Source: an uncultured Clostridium sp. (GTDB lineage: Bacteria > Bacillota > Clostridia > Lachnospirales > Lachnospiraceae). Taken from it: a stretch of 24,377 nt of DNA. The stretch spans positions 1-24,377 of the forward strand of contig CATWBR010000005.1 of the NCBI GenBank assembly GCA_958349075.1, read 5' to 3'. Positions 8,306 through 15,731 of this stretch are shown here, in pieces. Positions within the stretch are counted from its first letter, which is position 1; the number at the start of each line of letters is the position of its first letter. The position numbers and the translations under genes were made by a program. Below the pieces are notes generated by a model. It was not told the origin of the DNA. It worked only from the letters and a program-made list of their open reading frames with translations, and did not search any database.

Positions 8306-9331
8306 ATGAGTACTGCTGATATTTGGGAGAGCGGGAAAGAGAACATAGACAGGCAGCAGAATGCCGGAACACAGGAACAGGAAGCCGTCGGAGTGACAGG
8401 TCCGCGGGTAGATGTCATTATCCCCGCATTCAGGCCGGGCGATAAGATGGAGCTGCTTTTAAAACGACTGCTGAAACAGACTTACCGGGTGAACCGTATT
8501 ATCATTATGAATACGGAGAGCCAGTACTGGAATGAGGAGCGTTTTGAACCTCTTTTTTATGGAAGCCAGACGGATATGACCCTGATTCATCTTCCGCAGG
8601 AGGAATTTGATCATGGCGGAACCAGGCATAAGGGGATTCTTGCATCGGATGCGGAAATCTGTATCTGCATGACCCAGGATGCGGTTCCATACAACCGGGA
8701 TTTGGTGAAAAATCTTGTGTCCGCTTTAACTGTACGTGATGATATCGCCGCCTCATACGCAAGACAGCTTCCGGCCGAGGACTGCCGGATCATCGAACGG
8801 TACACCAGGGACTTCAATTACCCGGGTGTGAGCCGGATAAAAGGGAAAGAAGATATTGCGGCGCTGGGGATTAAGACATATTTCTGTTCCAACGTCTGCG
8901 CTGCCTATAAGAGAGATGTCTATCTGGAACTGGGCGGTTTTACACAGAAAACCATCTTTAACGAGGATATGATATATGCGGCCGGGGCCGTAAAGGCCGG
9001 GTACAAGATTGCCTATGCGGCCAATGCACAAGTGATTCATTCGCATAATTACAGTGCCTCCCAGCAGCTTCACCGGAACTTTGATCTGGCGGTGTCACAG
9101 GCGGATCACCCGGAAGTCTTTTCGGGCCTGGCATCAGAGGGAGAGGGGATGCGCCTTGTCAAAACAACGGCCGCGTGGCTGCTTCGAAGTGGGAAATGGT
9201 ACCTGATTCCGGAGCTTACGGTCCAGAGCGGGTTTAAATATATGGGATACCGTTTGGGAAAAGCTTACAAAAAACTTCCAGGCTGGCTGCTCAGAAAGCT
9301 CACCATGAACCGTGCATACTGGAAAAAATAA
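8306..9331 (+). CDS. Family 2 glycosyltransferase, rhamnosyltransferase-like
   Basis: A 341-residue GT2 enzyme. After a polar N-terminal extension of about 34 residues comes the GT-A core: VDVIIPAFRPGD, then EFDHGGTRHKG (Phe101-Gly105 core), MTQDAVP as the metal site, and FNEDMIYAAGAVKAGYKIAYA as the acceptor or catalytic-base region. The FDHGGTR-type motif is characteristic of the rhamnosyltransferase-like branch of GT2, so transfer of rhamnose or another deoxysugar is plausible. No dTDP-rhamnose genes are in the window. The start follows GGGAGG and AAGGGACGA. The 40-base gap to the previous gene shows no promoter or terminator. Confidence 0.83.
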   Translation: MSTADIWESGKENIDRQQNAGTQEQEAVGVTGPRVDVIIPAFRPGDKMELLLKRLLKQTYRVNRIIIMNTESQYWNEERFEPLFYGSQTDMTLIHLPQEEFDHGGTRHKGILASDAEICICMTQDAVPYNRDLVKNLVSALTVRDDIAASYARQLPAEDCRIIERYTRDFNYPGVSRIKGKEDIAALGIKTYFCSNVCAAYKRDVYLELGGFTQKTIFNEDMIYAAGAVKAGYKIAYAANAQVIHSHNYSASQQLHRNFDLAVSQADHPEVFSGLASEGEGMRLVKTTAAWLLRSGKWYLIPELTVQSGFKYMGYRLGKAYKKLPGWLLRKLTMNRAYWKK

Positions 9332-9387
9332 AATCTGACAAATCTGAGTAACAGTCACAGACCTGATATCAAATGACGGAGGAAAAA

Positions 9388-10077
9388 ATGGCAGAACTGC
9401 TAATTGTGATACCAGCTTATAATGAGGCAGAAAACATAGAACGCGTGGTAAACCGGCTGATAGAGGACTTCCCGCAGTACGATTACGTCATCATTAACGA
9501 CGGCTCCAAGGATCAGACAGCGGCCATATGCAGGCGGAACGGATATAATTTTCTGGATCTGCCGGTTAATCTGGGGCTTGCCGGTGGTTTTCAGGCAGGG
9601 CTCAAATATGCGGCCAGAAACGGATACCGCTATGCGGTCCAGCTTGATGGGGACGGGCAGCACAGGCCGGAGTATATTAAGGCAATGAAGGAAAAAATGG
9701 ATGAAGGGTACGACATTGTGATTGGCTCCCGTTTTGTGGGACAGAAAAAACCGTTTACAATGAGAATGCTTGGAAGTAACCTGATTGAAGCGGCTATCCG
9801 GATGACCACGGGAGAGGATATCAAAGATCCGACCTCGGGAATGAGAATGTTCAGCAGGAAAATGATAGAAGAATTTGCAAAGGGCTTAAACTACGGCCCG
9901 GAGCCAGATACGGTATCTTATCTGATAAAACAGGGAGCGCGCATCGCAGAGGTGCCGGTTATCATGGATGAACGCCTGCTTGGCGCCAGCTACCTGACGC
10001 CGGTCAATGCTTCGAGATATATGGCCAAAATGCTGATATCGATTTTACTGATTCAGAATTTCAGGAAGAGAGGTTAA
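9388..10077 (+). CDS. DPM1-like polyprenyl-phosphate glycosyltransferase
   Basis: A 229-residue GT2 enzyme of the dolichyl/undecaprenyl-phosphate mannosyl- or glucosyltransferase type. Motifs are VIPAYNEAENIERV, NDGSKDQT, the catalytic DGDGQH (Asp87 to His92), IGSRFVG and DPTSGMRMFSRKM. It lacks the two C-terminal membrane helices of GtrB-type members, so membrane attachment probably depends on a partner. The DUF2304 gene six bases downstream is the usual partner. I chose ATG 9388 because GGAGG lies 5 bases upstream; the in-frame ATG at 9373 sits upstream of that site. The product would be a polyprenyl-phosphate sugar used outside the membrane, possibly by the DUF2142 protein. Confidence 0.88.
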   Translation: MAELLIVIPAYNEAENIERVVNRLIEDFPQYDYVIINDGSKDQTAAICRRNGYNFLDLPVNLGLAGGFQAGLKYAARNGYRYAVQLDGDGQHRPEYIKAMKEKMDEGYDIVIGSRFVGQKKPFTMRMLGSNLIEAAIRMTTGEDIKDPTSGMRMFSRKMIEEFAKGLNYGPEPDTVSYLIKQGARIAEVPVIMDERLLGASYLTPVNASRYMAKMLISILLIQNFRKRG

Positions 10078-10083
10078 CGGATC

Positions 10084-10497
10084 ATGACATTTATGCTGCG
10101 AATTGTTCTGATTATAGTTTCCATGGCGACCACGGCGCTGATTATGAGAAGAATCCGCCAGTCCAAATTGCAGATAGAGGATTCTATTTTCTGGATTGGT
10201 TTTTCATTCATCCTGATTTTGTTCAGCATCTTCCCGCAGATACCTGCGATTTTAGCCAGGATGGCAGGAACCTATACCACGGCTAATTTTATATTCCTGG
10301 CAGTGATCTTTCTGCTGATAGTCAAGATGTTCCATATGTCCATCAAGATGTCCCAGCTCGAAAGCCGGGTAAAGGAACTGGTCCAGGAGATGGCTCTGGA
10401 AGAAAACAGGAGAGTTGCTGAAAAAAGCAACAAAACAGAAGCGGGGGTAAACGCTGAATCGGAGACTGCGCAGAATATGGATTTAATTGAGGAATGA
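10084..10497 (+). CDS. DUF2304 family small membrane protein
   Basis: A 137-residue protein with three hydrophobic segments (about 5-20, 36-55 and 63-82), followed by a charged, probably helical cytoplasmic tail (SQLESRVKELVQEMALEENRR). This matches the DUF2304 family, which commonly follows a DPM1-like glycosyltransferase and may anchor it or help flip its lipid product. It starts six bases after the upstream stop, with GAGAGG inside the end of that gene serving as binding site. It is the last gene of the glycan operon; the palindromic repeat begins about 50 bases after its stop. Confidence 0.85.
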   Translation: MTFMLRIVLIIVSMATTALIMRRIRQSKLQIEDSIFWIGFSFILILFSIFPQIPAILARMAGTYTTANFIFLAVIFLLIVKMFHMSIKMSQLESRVKELVQEMALEENRRVAEKSNKTEAGVNAESETAQNMDLIEE

Positions 10498-10547
10498 GAA
10501 CGCCGCCGGGACGGCCGGAGGGCGGAATGGTGAGGGGGAGGTTGTGA

Positions 10548-10750
10548 GTCTTCAGTCCCGGGCGTTAGGTTCTCGCGGGTGGGGAATCCGGGCAGAAAAA
10601 GTTCCTGCGGGAAACGCTTGCGCTCTTTGGAGTGCATAACAGTACTAAGGCGTCTGAAATACGCCGCCTAAGTGCTGATGGACTCCAAGGTTCCCTGCGG
10701 AATTGTTTTCTCCCGTATTCCCCCCACTACTACGTCGAACGGACTGAAAC
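10548..10750 (+). repeat. Palindromic repeat, copy A
   Basis: About 203 bases that fold back along their whole length. The termini are GTCTTCAGTCC (left) and GGACTGAAAC (right). Inward pairing blocks include GGGGAAT.CGGG.AGAAAA with its complement at 10700-10725, and TTGGAGT with GACTCCAA (10681-10688). The left arm holds a core shared with copies B and C: GGGTGGGGAATCCGGGCAG, then AAAAAGTTCCTGCGGGAAAC, then GCTTGCGCTC. A G-rich flank precedes it, and a segment complementary to GACGAGGTGGATGG follows it (about 10768-10781). No target-site duplication is visible and no protein is encoded. Confidence 0.85.
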
Positions 10751-10928
10751 CCGCGTAGGCTATGCCCGTCCATCCACCTCGTCTTCCACTATGGTGCCGC
10801 CTTTTTCAAAGGAAAAGCCCCCCTGTCGCCGCCACTAATCAGCCGAAATATTTTGTTTTTTCTCCTCTGAAAAGAATTAGAACAATCAGCGGCGTCAGGC
10901 CGTTTTTTGGGTGGCGGTACACTGCTGC

Positions 10929-11132
10929 GTCTTCAGTCCCGGCCACAATCTTCCCGGTGGGGAAGGAGGGAGAAAAAGATTCCGGAGGGAACCTGGGAGT
11001 CCATCGGCACTTACCGAGGTTTTTTCGAGGTTAGTGTCCGCTATGTACTCCAAAGAGCGCAAGCGTTTCCCGCAGGAACTTTTTCTGCCCGGATTCCCCA
11101 CCCGCGGCAACCTGCAAACCGGGACTGAAGAC
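10929..11132 (-). repeat. Palindromic repeat, copy B
   Basis: The best-preserved copy, 204 bases long, inverted relative to copy A. Its ends are perfect 14-bp inverted repeats (GTCTTCAGTCCCGG). Read on the minus strand, its left arm is nearly identical to those of A and C over about 60 bases, while the right arm is a looser complement, so the whole forms a long imperfect hairpin with a small AAAAAA-containing apex near 11021. It begins about 30 bases after the stop of the YnbB-like gene and could end that transcript. No target duplication is seen at its borders. Confidence 0.87.
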
Positions 11133-11161
11133 TCCCCCAACCCCGGCCCCCATCCGCGTTC

Positions 11162-12442
11162 TTATCTTTCAACAATCCCTGCCTCTGTCAGTTTTTGAAG
11201 AGACTTAAGGATTCCAAGTTTGGCATGATACCATGTCAGTCCGCCCTGGAAAAATACGGAATACGGCGGCTTGATCGGTCCGTCTGCGGACAGCTCGATG
11301 GAGGAACCCTGGATGAATGCCCCGGCGGCCATGATGACGGGAGAATCATAGCCCGGCATGTCCCACGGTTCCGGCGTCACATAGCTGTCTACGGGAGCAG
11401 CGGCCTGGATTCCCTGGCAGAATGCGATGACTCCCTCCGGCTTCCCAAAGGTTACGGCCTGAATAATGTCATGGCGGGATTCCGTACCGTTTGGCACAAC
11501 GGGAAAGCCCAGCTTTTCATAGACATTGGCGGCAAATACCGCTCCTTTTAATGCGCCGGCCACCACGGTCGGAGCCAGGAAAAGTCCCTGGAAAAGAGAC
11601 TGGTTGACACCCAGACTGGCGCCTACTTCTCTTCCAAGGCCCGGTGAGCCAAGGCGGTATGCCGCTTTTTCGATGCATTCCTTTGTACCGGCGATATAAC
11701 CGCCGATGGGGGCAAGGCCGCCGCCCGGATTTTTAATCAGGGAACCGACTACCATATCGGCACCCATATCGCTGGGCTCGATGCGCTCTACAAACTCCCC
11801 GTAGCAGTTGTCCACCATGCAGATGAGATCCGGTTTGATTTCCTTGACAAAGGCAATCAGTTCTGCGATTCTCTTTACCGAGAGAGTCGGCCTTGTGGCA
11901 TAGCCCTTTGAACGCTGAATCGTTACAAGCTTTGTCTTTTCGCCGATAGCGGCTCTGATCCCGTCGAAATCAAAACTTCCGTCGGGAAGGAGATCCACCT
12001 GGCGGTAAGTAATACCGTATTCCTTCAGGGAACCGTTTGACGGCCGGATTCCGATTACTTCCTCAAGTGTATCATATGGTTTTCCAACCGGTGATAAAAG
12101 TTCATCGCCCGGGCGCAGATTACCCGCAAGGGCCGTGTAGAGCGCATGGGTTCCGCATGTAATCTGCGGGCGCACAAGGGCGTCTTCCGTATGGAAGATA
12201 TCGGCGTAAACCTGTTCCAGAGTCTCTCTTCCCAAATCGTTGTAGCCATATCCCGTCGTACCGGCGAAATGGATGTCACTGACCCTGTTTTTCTGCATTG
12301 CGGCAATTACTTTTAACTGGTTATATTCTGCGTTTCGGTCTATCTGTTCAAAGCGTTCTTTCAGTGAGGCCTCAACCTCGTTTCCAAATTCAAGCACTTT
12401 TCTGCTGATTCCAAGACCCTCATACATCTCTTCTAATTGCAT
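11162..12442 (-). CDS. ynbB: Methionine gamma-lyase-like PLP enzyme (YnbB / aluminium-resistance family)
   Basis: A 426-residue fold-type I PLP enzyme of the methionine gamma-lyase-like family, often labelled aluminium resistance protein. Residues VTIQRSKGYATRP hold the predicted Schiff-base Lys179, and MVDNCYGEFVE the cofactor-binding aspartate. GTHALYTALAGNL is the phosphate-binding region. The true substrate of this family is not well established; a C-S lyase acting on a cysteine or methionine derivative is the usual assumption. I chose the ATG at 12442: it has AAAAAGGAACAGGA upstream and sits 20 bases after the miaA stop, and the length then matches B. subtilis YnbB. Longer in-frame starts would run into miaA. 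It is the last gene of the miaB-mutSL-miaA operon. Confidence 0.88.
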   Translation of the reverse strand: MQLEEMYEGLGISRKVLEFGNEVEASLKERFEQIDRNAEYNQLKVIAAMQKNRVSDIHFAGTTGYGYNDLGRETLEQVYADIFHTEDALVRPQITCGTHALYTALAGNLRPGDELLSPVGKPYDTLEEVIGIRPSNGSLKEYGITYRQVDLLPDGSFDFDGIRAAIGEKTKLVTIQRSKGYATRPTLSVKRIAELIAFVKEIKPDLICMVDNCYGEFVERIEPSDMGADMVVGSLIKNPGGGLAPIGGYIAGTKECIEKAAYRLGSPGLGREVGASLGVNQSLFQGLFLAPTVVAGALKGAVFAANVYEKLGFPVVPNGTESRHDIIQAVTFGKPEGVIAFCQGIQAAAPVDSYVTPEPWDMPGYDSPVIMAAGAFIQGSSIELSADGPIKPPYSVFFQGGLTWYHAKLGILKSLQKLTEAGIVER

Positions 12443-12462
12443 TGTCCTGTTCCTTTTTCCTT

Positions 12463-13464
12463 TCACTGCACGGTGTCTATCTGTTTTCCATAGGTTTCGC
12501 ACCATGCATTCTGTGTGTTATCTCTTCCCGTTTCCAGACGGTACTCGGCTATAATATGTTTAAGCACCCTTTCCACGTTGTTGTCAAAGTCGGGCAGATT
12601 CAGCCATCGGACGCCGCGCTCCCGCTTAAACCAGGTGAGCTGGCGTTTGGCAAAATGGCGCGTATCGCGCTTCAGGATGTAGACCGCCTCCTCCAGACTG
12701 CAGTCTCCATCCAGATAACTCAAGATTTCCTTGTAGCCGAGACCCTGCATGGAGACCATTTGTTTTGTCAGCCCCATGGCTTTCAGGGATTTTACTTCCT
12801 CCACGAGGCCATCCGCCATCATCTGATCCACCCGGCGGTCAATGCGCTCATAGAGCACGCTCCTGTCGGTGTTGACGACATAGTAGAAAAACTGGTAGGG
12901 TGATTCTTTTTCGCGTTCTTCCTGATTATGGGCGGAGATTTTTTCTCCTGTCTGCCGGTGGAATTCCAGGGCGCGGATCACTCTCTTTATATTATTCTCA
13001 TGAATTACCACAGCCGATTCCGGGTCGGCCTGTTCAAGCATTGCATGGAGAACGGACGGGCCTTTTTCGCGGGCAAGCTCTTCCATCTCTTCCCTGAAGG
13101 TGCTGTCCTCCTTGGTTTCCGTGAAATCGATGTCGTAGAGAAGAGCCTGGATGTAAAATCCCGTTCCCCCGGCAATAATTGGGACGGAACCCCGTGAATA
13201 TATTTCCTCCAGTGCTTCCTTCGCTTTTTTCTGGAAGGTAACCACATTGAATTCTTCGGAAGGATCCAGGATATCGATCAGGTGATGGGGAACTCCCCGC
13301 ATCTCCTCTTTCGTCACTTTCGCGGAGCCAATATCCATATGGCGGTAGACCTGCATGGAATCTGCGCTGATAATCTCTCCGCCTATCCGCTCCGCCAGGC
13401 TGACGGACAGAGCGGTCTTTCCTACGGCCGTAGGGCCTGTAATGATGATTAACGGTTTCTTCAT
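12463..13464 (-). CDS. miaA: tRNA dimethylallyltransferase
   Basis: MiaA adds the isopentenyl (dimethylallyl) group to A37 of tRNAs reading UNN codons, giving i6A. The P-loop GPTAVGKT is at residues 9-16, followed by the substrate-binding segment ISADSMQVYRHMDIGSAKVT, PHHLIDI and IIAGGTGFYIQALL. The helical insertion and tRNA-binding parts follow, including RDTRHFAKRQLTWFK near the C-terminus. The 333 residues are slightly longer than average but normal. The ATG is preceded by ACAGGAAAG. A 159-base gap with a strong palindrome separates it from mutL. MiaB, which uses i6A as substrate, is the first gene of the same apparent operon. Confidence 0.96.
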   Translation of the reverse strand: MKKPLIIITGPTAVGKTALSVSLAERIGGEIISADSMQVYRHMDIGSAKVTKEEMRGVPHHLIDILDPSEEFNVVTFQKKAKEALEEIYSRGSVPIIAGGTGFYIQALLYDIDFTETKEDSTFREEMEELAREKGPSVLHAMLEQADPESAVVIHENNIKRVIRALEFHRQTGEKISAHNQEEREKESPYQFFYYVVNTDRSVLYERIDRRVDQMMADGLVEEVKSLKAMGLTKQMVSMQGLGYKEILSYLDGDCSLEEAVYILKRDTRHFAKRQLTWFKRERGVRWLNLPDFDNNVERVLKHIIAEYRLETGRDNTQNAWCETYGKQIDTVQ

Positions 13465-13557
13465 AATGATAGCTTTCCTGTATATGCAGTAGGTTTGTTG
13501 ATATGATACGGAATCTTTTAAACGGCACCTTATTAATGATTTTCCCGGTTACATTCC

Positions 13558-13592
13558 ATCGGGTTGACATAATTTAATTATGTCAACCCGAT
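13558..13592. repeat. 35-base perfect palindrome between mutL and miaA
   Basis: Two 17-base arms (ATCGGGTTGACATAATT and its exact complement) flank one central base. Pairing may continue outward with small bulges (ACAT-TCC on the left, GGACATGT on the right). It is not followed by a T-run on either strand, so it is not a standard intrinsic terminator. Each arm holds TTGACA, but no -10 sequence stands at a proper distance. It could be an operator, an mRNA stability or processing hairpin, or a relic of a small palindromic element. Confidence 0.8.
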
Positions 13593-13623
13593 AAGGACAT
13601 GTCTCTTTTGTCAGGGATACCCG

Positions 13624-15711
13624 TTAAACGATGCGTTTGAATTTCTTTTCCAGTTCGTACTTACTCATAGTAATGATGGTCGGCCTGCCGTGAGGGCAGG
13701 CATACGGATTTTCCAGTTCCAGCAGTTCGTCGATTAGTTTATCGGCTTCCATAGCCGACATTGCGTGGTTGCCCTTGACCGCCGCCTTGCATGACATGGA
13801 GGCAATCTTTTCATTGATAATATCGGGCGTGCCCTGGTCGATTCCGTCGGTCAGGCCGTCTATCATCTCCATCAGCAGCTCTCTTTTAGCGATGGAAAAA
13901 AGATTGGCGGGAACTGCCCTCACGGCATATTCTTTACCGCCGAAATGCTCAATTTCGAAACCGACCGATGTAAAATGGTCCATATATTTTTTAAGCATCA
14001 GCTCCTCGTTTCCGGACAGGGTCAGGATAATGGGAGGATTAATCAACTGTGAAGTATACTCGCGCTTTTTCAGTGAGGCGATTGTCTTTTCATAGAGGAC
14101 CTTCTCGTGGGCCGCGTGCTGATCGATAATGTAGAGGTTGTCATGGAACTGTACGAGCCAGTACGTATCAAACAATTGGCCGATCAGGTTATGCTCGGAG
14201 CGGGCCTGCTTTGTGAGCAGCTTTTCTTCGAACAAATCGAGCTGCTCCGGTCCGTTATCCGTATCCGGCTTTGCGGCCGAGAAAGAAACGGAGGCGCTGG
14301 CCTGACCCGAATAAGGGGCGGCTTCATCTGCGACGACGGGCGTCCTTACGGAAAGCAGCTCCCTGATATCCCTGCCGGTCAGACCTGAGGAACCGGATAA
14401 ACCGGCAGGCCGGCCGCTCTCTTCCCGGGAGGGCTGGTCATTTGCGGCTGCCGCCTCGAGAGCGCTTGTGAGATCCGCGGCCGCGGCCGATTGAATCAGG
14501 GACTCTGCCTGCAGTCTGCGCTTTTCAAACGGTTCAGGGCGGTTTTCCTTAAAAATAACAGGCTTAAGTCCCTTCGGTGTTGAGGCGCCATAGGCCATTC
14601 CGTCCAGTGTCCGTCCGTTCTGATATTCCCCGCTTACCCCCCGCCTTTCCCCGGTTTCCTGATTTTCAGCGCTCTTTCCGCCCGGCGGATTTACGGCGGG
14701 CAGTTCCACCTGTGGGATCAGCTCTTTTTGGGACAGGGCCATTGAGATGGTATGGTACACCATCTTATAGACCATCTCCCCATCCCTGAAACGCAGCTCC
14801 ATCTTGGCGGGATGGACGTTGACATCCAGAAATTCCGGCTCAATCGTAAACTGGAGCATGGTAAAAGGGTATTTGTGCTGCATCATAAAGGGCTTGTAGG
14901 CATCCTCTATGGCCTTGTTGATAAGGCTGCTTTTGATATATCTGCCGTTTATAAAATAGTTTTCATAGTTGCGGTTGCCCCTGGCAATCAGGGGTTTCCC
15001 GATATAGCCTTCCACTTTTACCGGATCAGCCCCCGACTCCACAGGAAGCAGGTTTGCCGCAATCTCACGGCCGAATATCGTGTAAACAATATCCTTCAGG
15101 TTATGGTTTCCGGAGGTGTGGAGCTTGCTTTGGCCGTTCTGGATCAGCCGGATGGAGATTTCGGGATGCGACAGGGCGATTTTCTCCACCAAATCGGCCA
15201 CATGGGCTCCCTCTGTCATCGGGGTTTTCAGGAACTTTCTCCTGGCGGGCGTGTTGTAGAAGAGGTTTCTTGCTATGAAGGTGGTTCCCTCCGGCGCTCC
15301 CACCTCTTCCAGGGCGATTTCTTCTCCGCCCTCTATCTGATATCTGGATCCGGACATACTTCCCGTTGTCTTTGTGATGAGTTCCACCTGGGCTACGGAG
15401 GCAATGCTTGAAAGAGCTTCGCCTCGGAAACCTAAGGAGGCTACGGTGAATAAATCCTCAACCGTCCTGATTTTACTCGTCGCGTGGCGGAGGAAAGCGA
15501 GTGGAATCTGCTCTTTTGGAATCCCGCAGCCATTATCTGTAACCCGGATCATGGAAAGGCCGCCGTCGCGTATCTCAACGGTAACCGCCGTCGCCTTGGC
15601 ATCGACGGCATTCTCAAGAAGCTCTTTTACAACGGAGGCAGGGCGTTCGATCACCTCTCCGGCCGCTATCTGGTTTATCGTATTCTGATCTAATACTTGA
15701 ATGTTTGCCAT
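13624..15711 (-). CDS. mutL: DNA mismatch repair endonuclease MutL
   Basis: MutL couples MutS mismatch recognition to strand incision. The GHKL ATPase domain occupies about residues 1-330, with NQIAAGEVIERPASVVKELL, DNGCGIP and GFRGEALSSIASV. A poorly conserved, low-complexity linker (about 345-500) follows. The C-terminal domain carries the endonuclease motif DQHAAHEKVLYE (about 530-541, the DQHA-X2-E-X4-E form), SCKAAVKG and CPHGRP. This marks a nicking MutL of the MutH-independent type. The 695 residues are somewhat longer than B. subtilis MutL, mainly because of the linker. AAGGAGG precedes the ATG, and the gene starts 20 bases after the mutS stop. Confidence 0.97.
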   Translation of the reverse strand: MANIQVLDQNTINQIAAGEVIERPASVVKELLENAVDAKATAVTVEIRDGGLSMIRVTDNGCGIPKEQIPLAFLRHATSKIRTVEDLFTVASLGFRGEALSSIASVAQVELITKTTGSMSGSRYQIEGGEEIALEEVGAPEGTTFIARNLFYNTPARRKFLKTPMTEGAHVADLVEKIALSHPEISIRLIQNGQSKLHTSGNHNLKDIVYTIFGREIAANLLPVESGADPVKVEGYIGKPLIARGNRNYENYFINGRYIKSSLINKAIEDAYKPFMMQHKYPFTMLQFTIEPEFLDVNVHPAKMELRFRDGEMVYKMVYHTISMALSQKELIPQVELPAVNPPGGKSAENQETGERRGVSGEYQNGRTLDGMAYGASTPKGLKPVIFKENRPEPFEKRRLQAESLIQSAAAADLTSALEAAAANDQPSREESGRPAGLSGSSGLTGRDIRELLSVRTPVVADEAAPYSGQASASVSFSAAKPDTDNGPEQLDLFEEKLLTKQARSEHNLIGQLFDTYWLVQFHDNLYIIDQHAAHEKVLYEKTIASLKKREYTSQLINPPIILTLSGNEELMLKKYMDHFTSVGFEIEHFGGKEYAVRAVPANLFSIAKRELLMEMIDGLTDGIDQGTPDIINEKIASMSCKAAVKGNHAMSAMEADKLIDELLELENPYACPHGRPTIITMSKYELEKKFKRIV

Positions 15712-15731
15712 CGTTTCGCCTCCTTATACGA

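Larger units (their letters stand above)
10498..11161 (+). other. Gene-free region between convergent operons
   Basis: This 664-base stretch separates the plus-strand glycan operon from the minus-strand miaB-ynbB operon. It contains two divergent copies of a palindromic repeat in opposite orientation. The short open frames inside have no ribosome binding site or recognisable product. Just after the DUF2304 stop is a small GC hairpin (CCGCC 10503-10507 with GGCGG 10521-10525) without a T-run. The central part (10751-10928) is partly AT-rich and ends in a weak hairpin followed by TTTTTT near 10905-10913. Termination for both operons must occur in or near this segment, probably using the palindromes. 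Confidence 0.7.

Noticed and set aside
10548..11132. Insertion sequence or transposon with transposase
   Set aside because: The paired inverted copies resemble IS ends, but the 178 bases between them encode nothing like a transposase and no target duplication is visible.
10548..11132. CRISPR array
   Set aside because: There are only two full copies, each about 204 bases and in opposite orientation, with no regular short repeat-spacer pattern.
10632..11198. Several open frames of 68-95 codons within the intergenic repeats
   Set aside because: They lie on both strands across palindromic DNA, lack ribosome binding sites and give Arg/Pro/Ser-rich nonsense proteins. The shared sequence is explained by the repeat itself.
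13558..13592. Promoter based on the TTGACA in each palindrome arm
   Set aside because: At 16-18 bases downstream on either strand there is no TATAAT-like sequence.
14473..14700. Frameshift or foreign insertion in the MutL linker
   Set aside because: The low-complexity, variable stretch between the ATPase and endonuclease domains is normal for MutL, and the frame stays open through to the conserved C-terminus.
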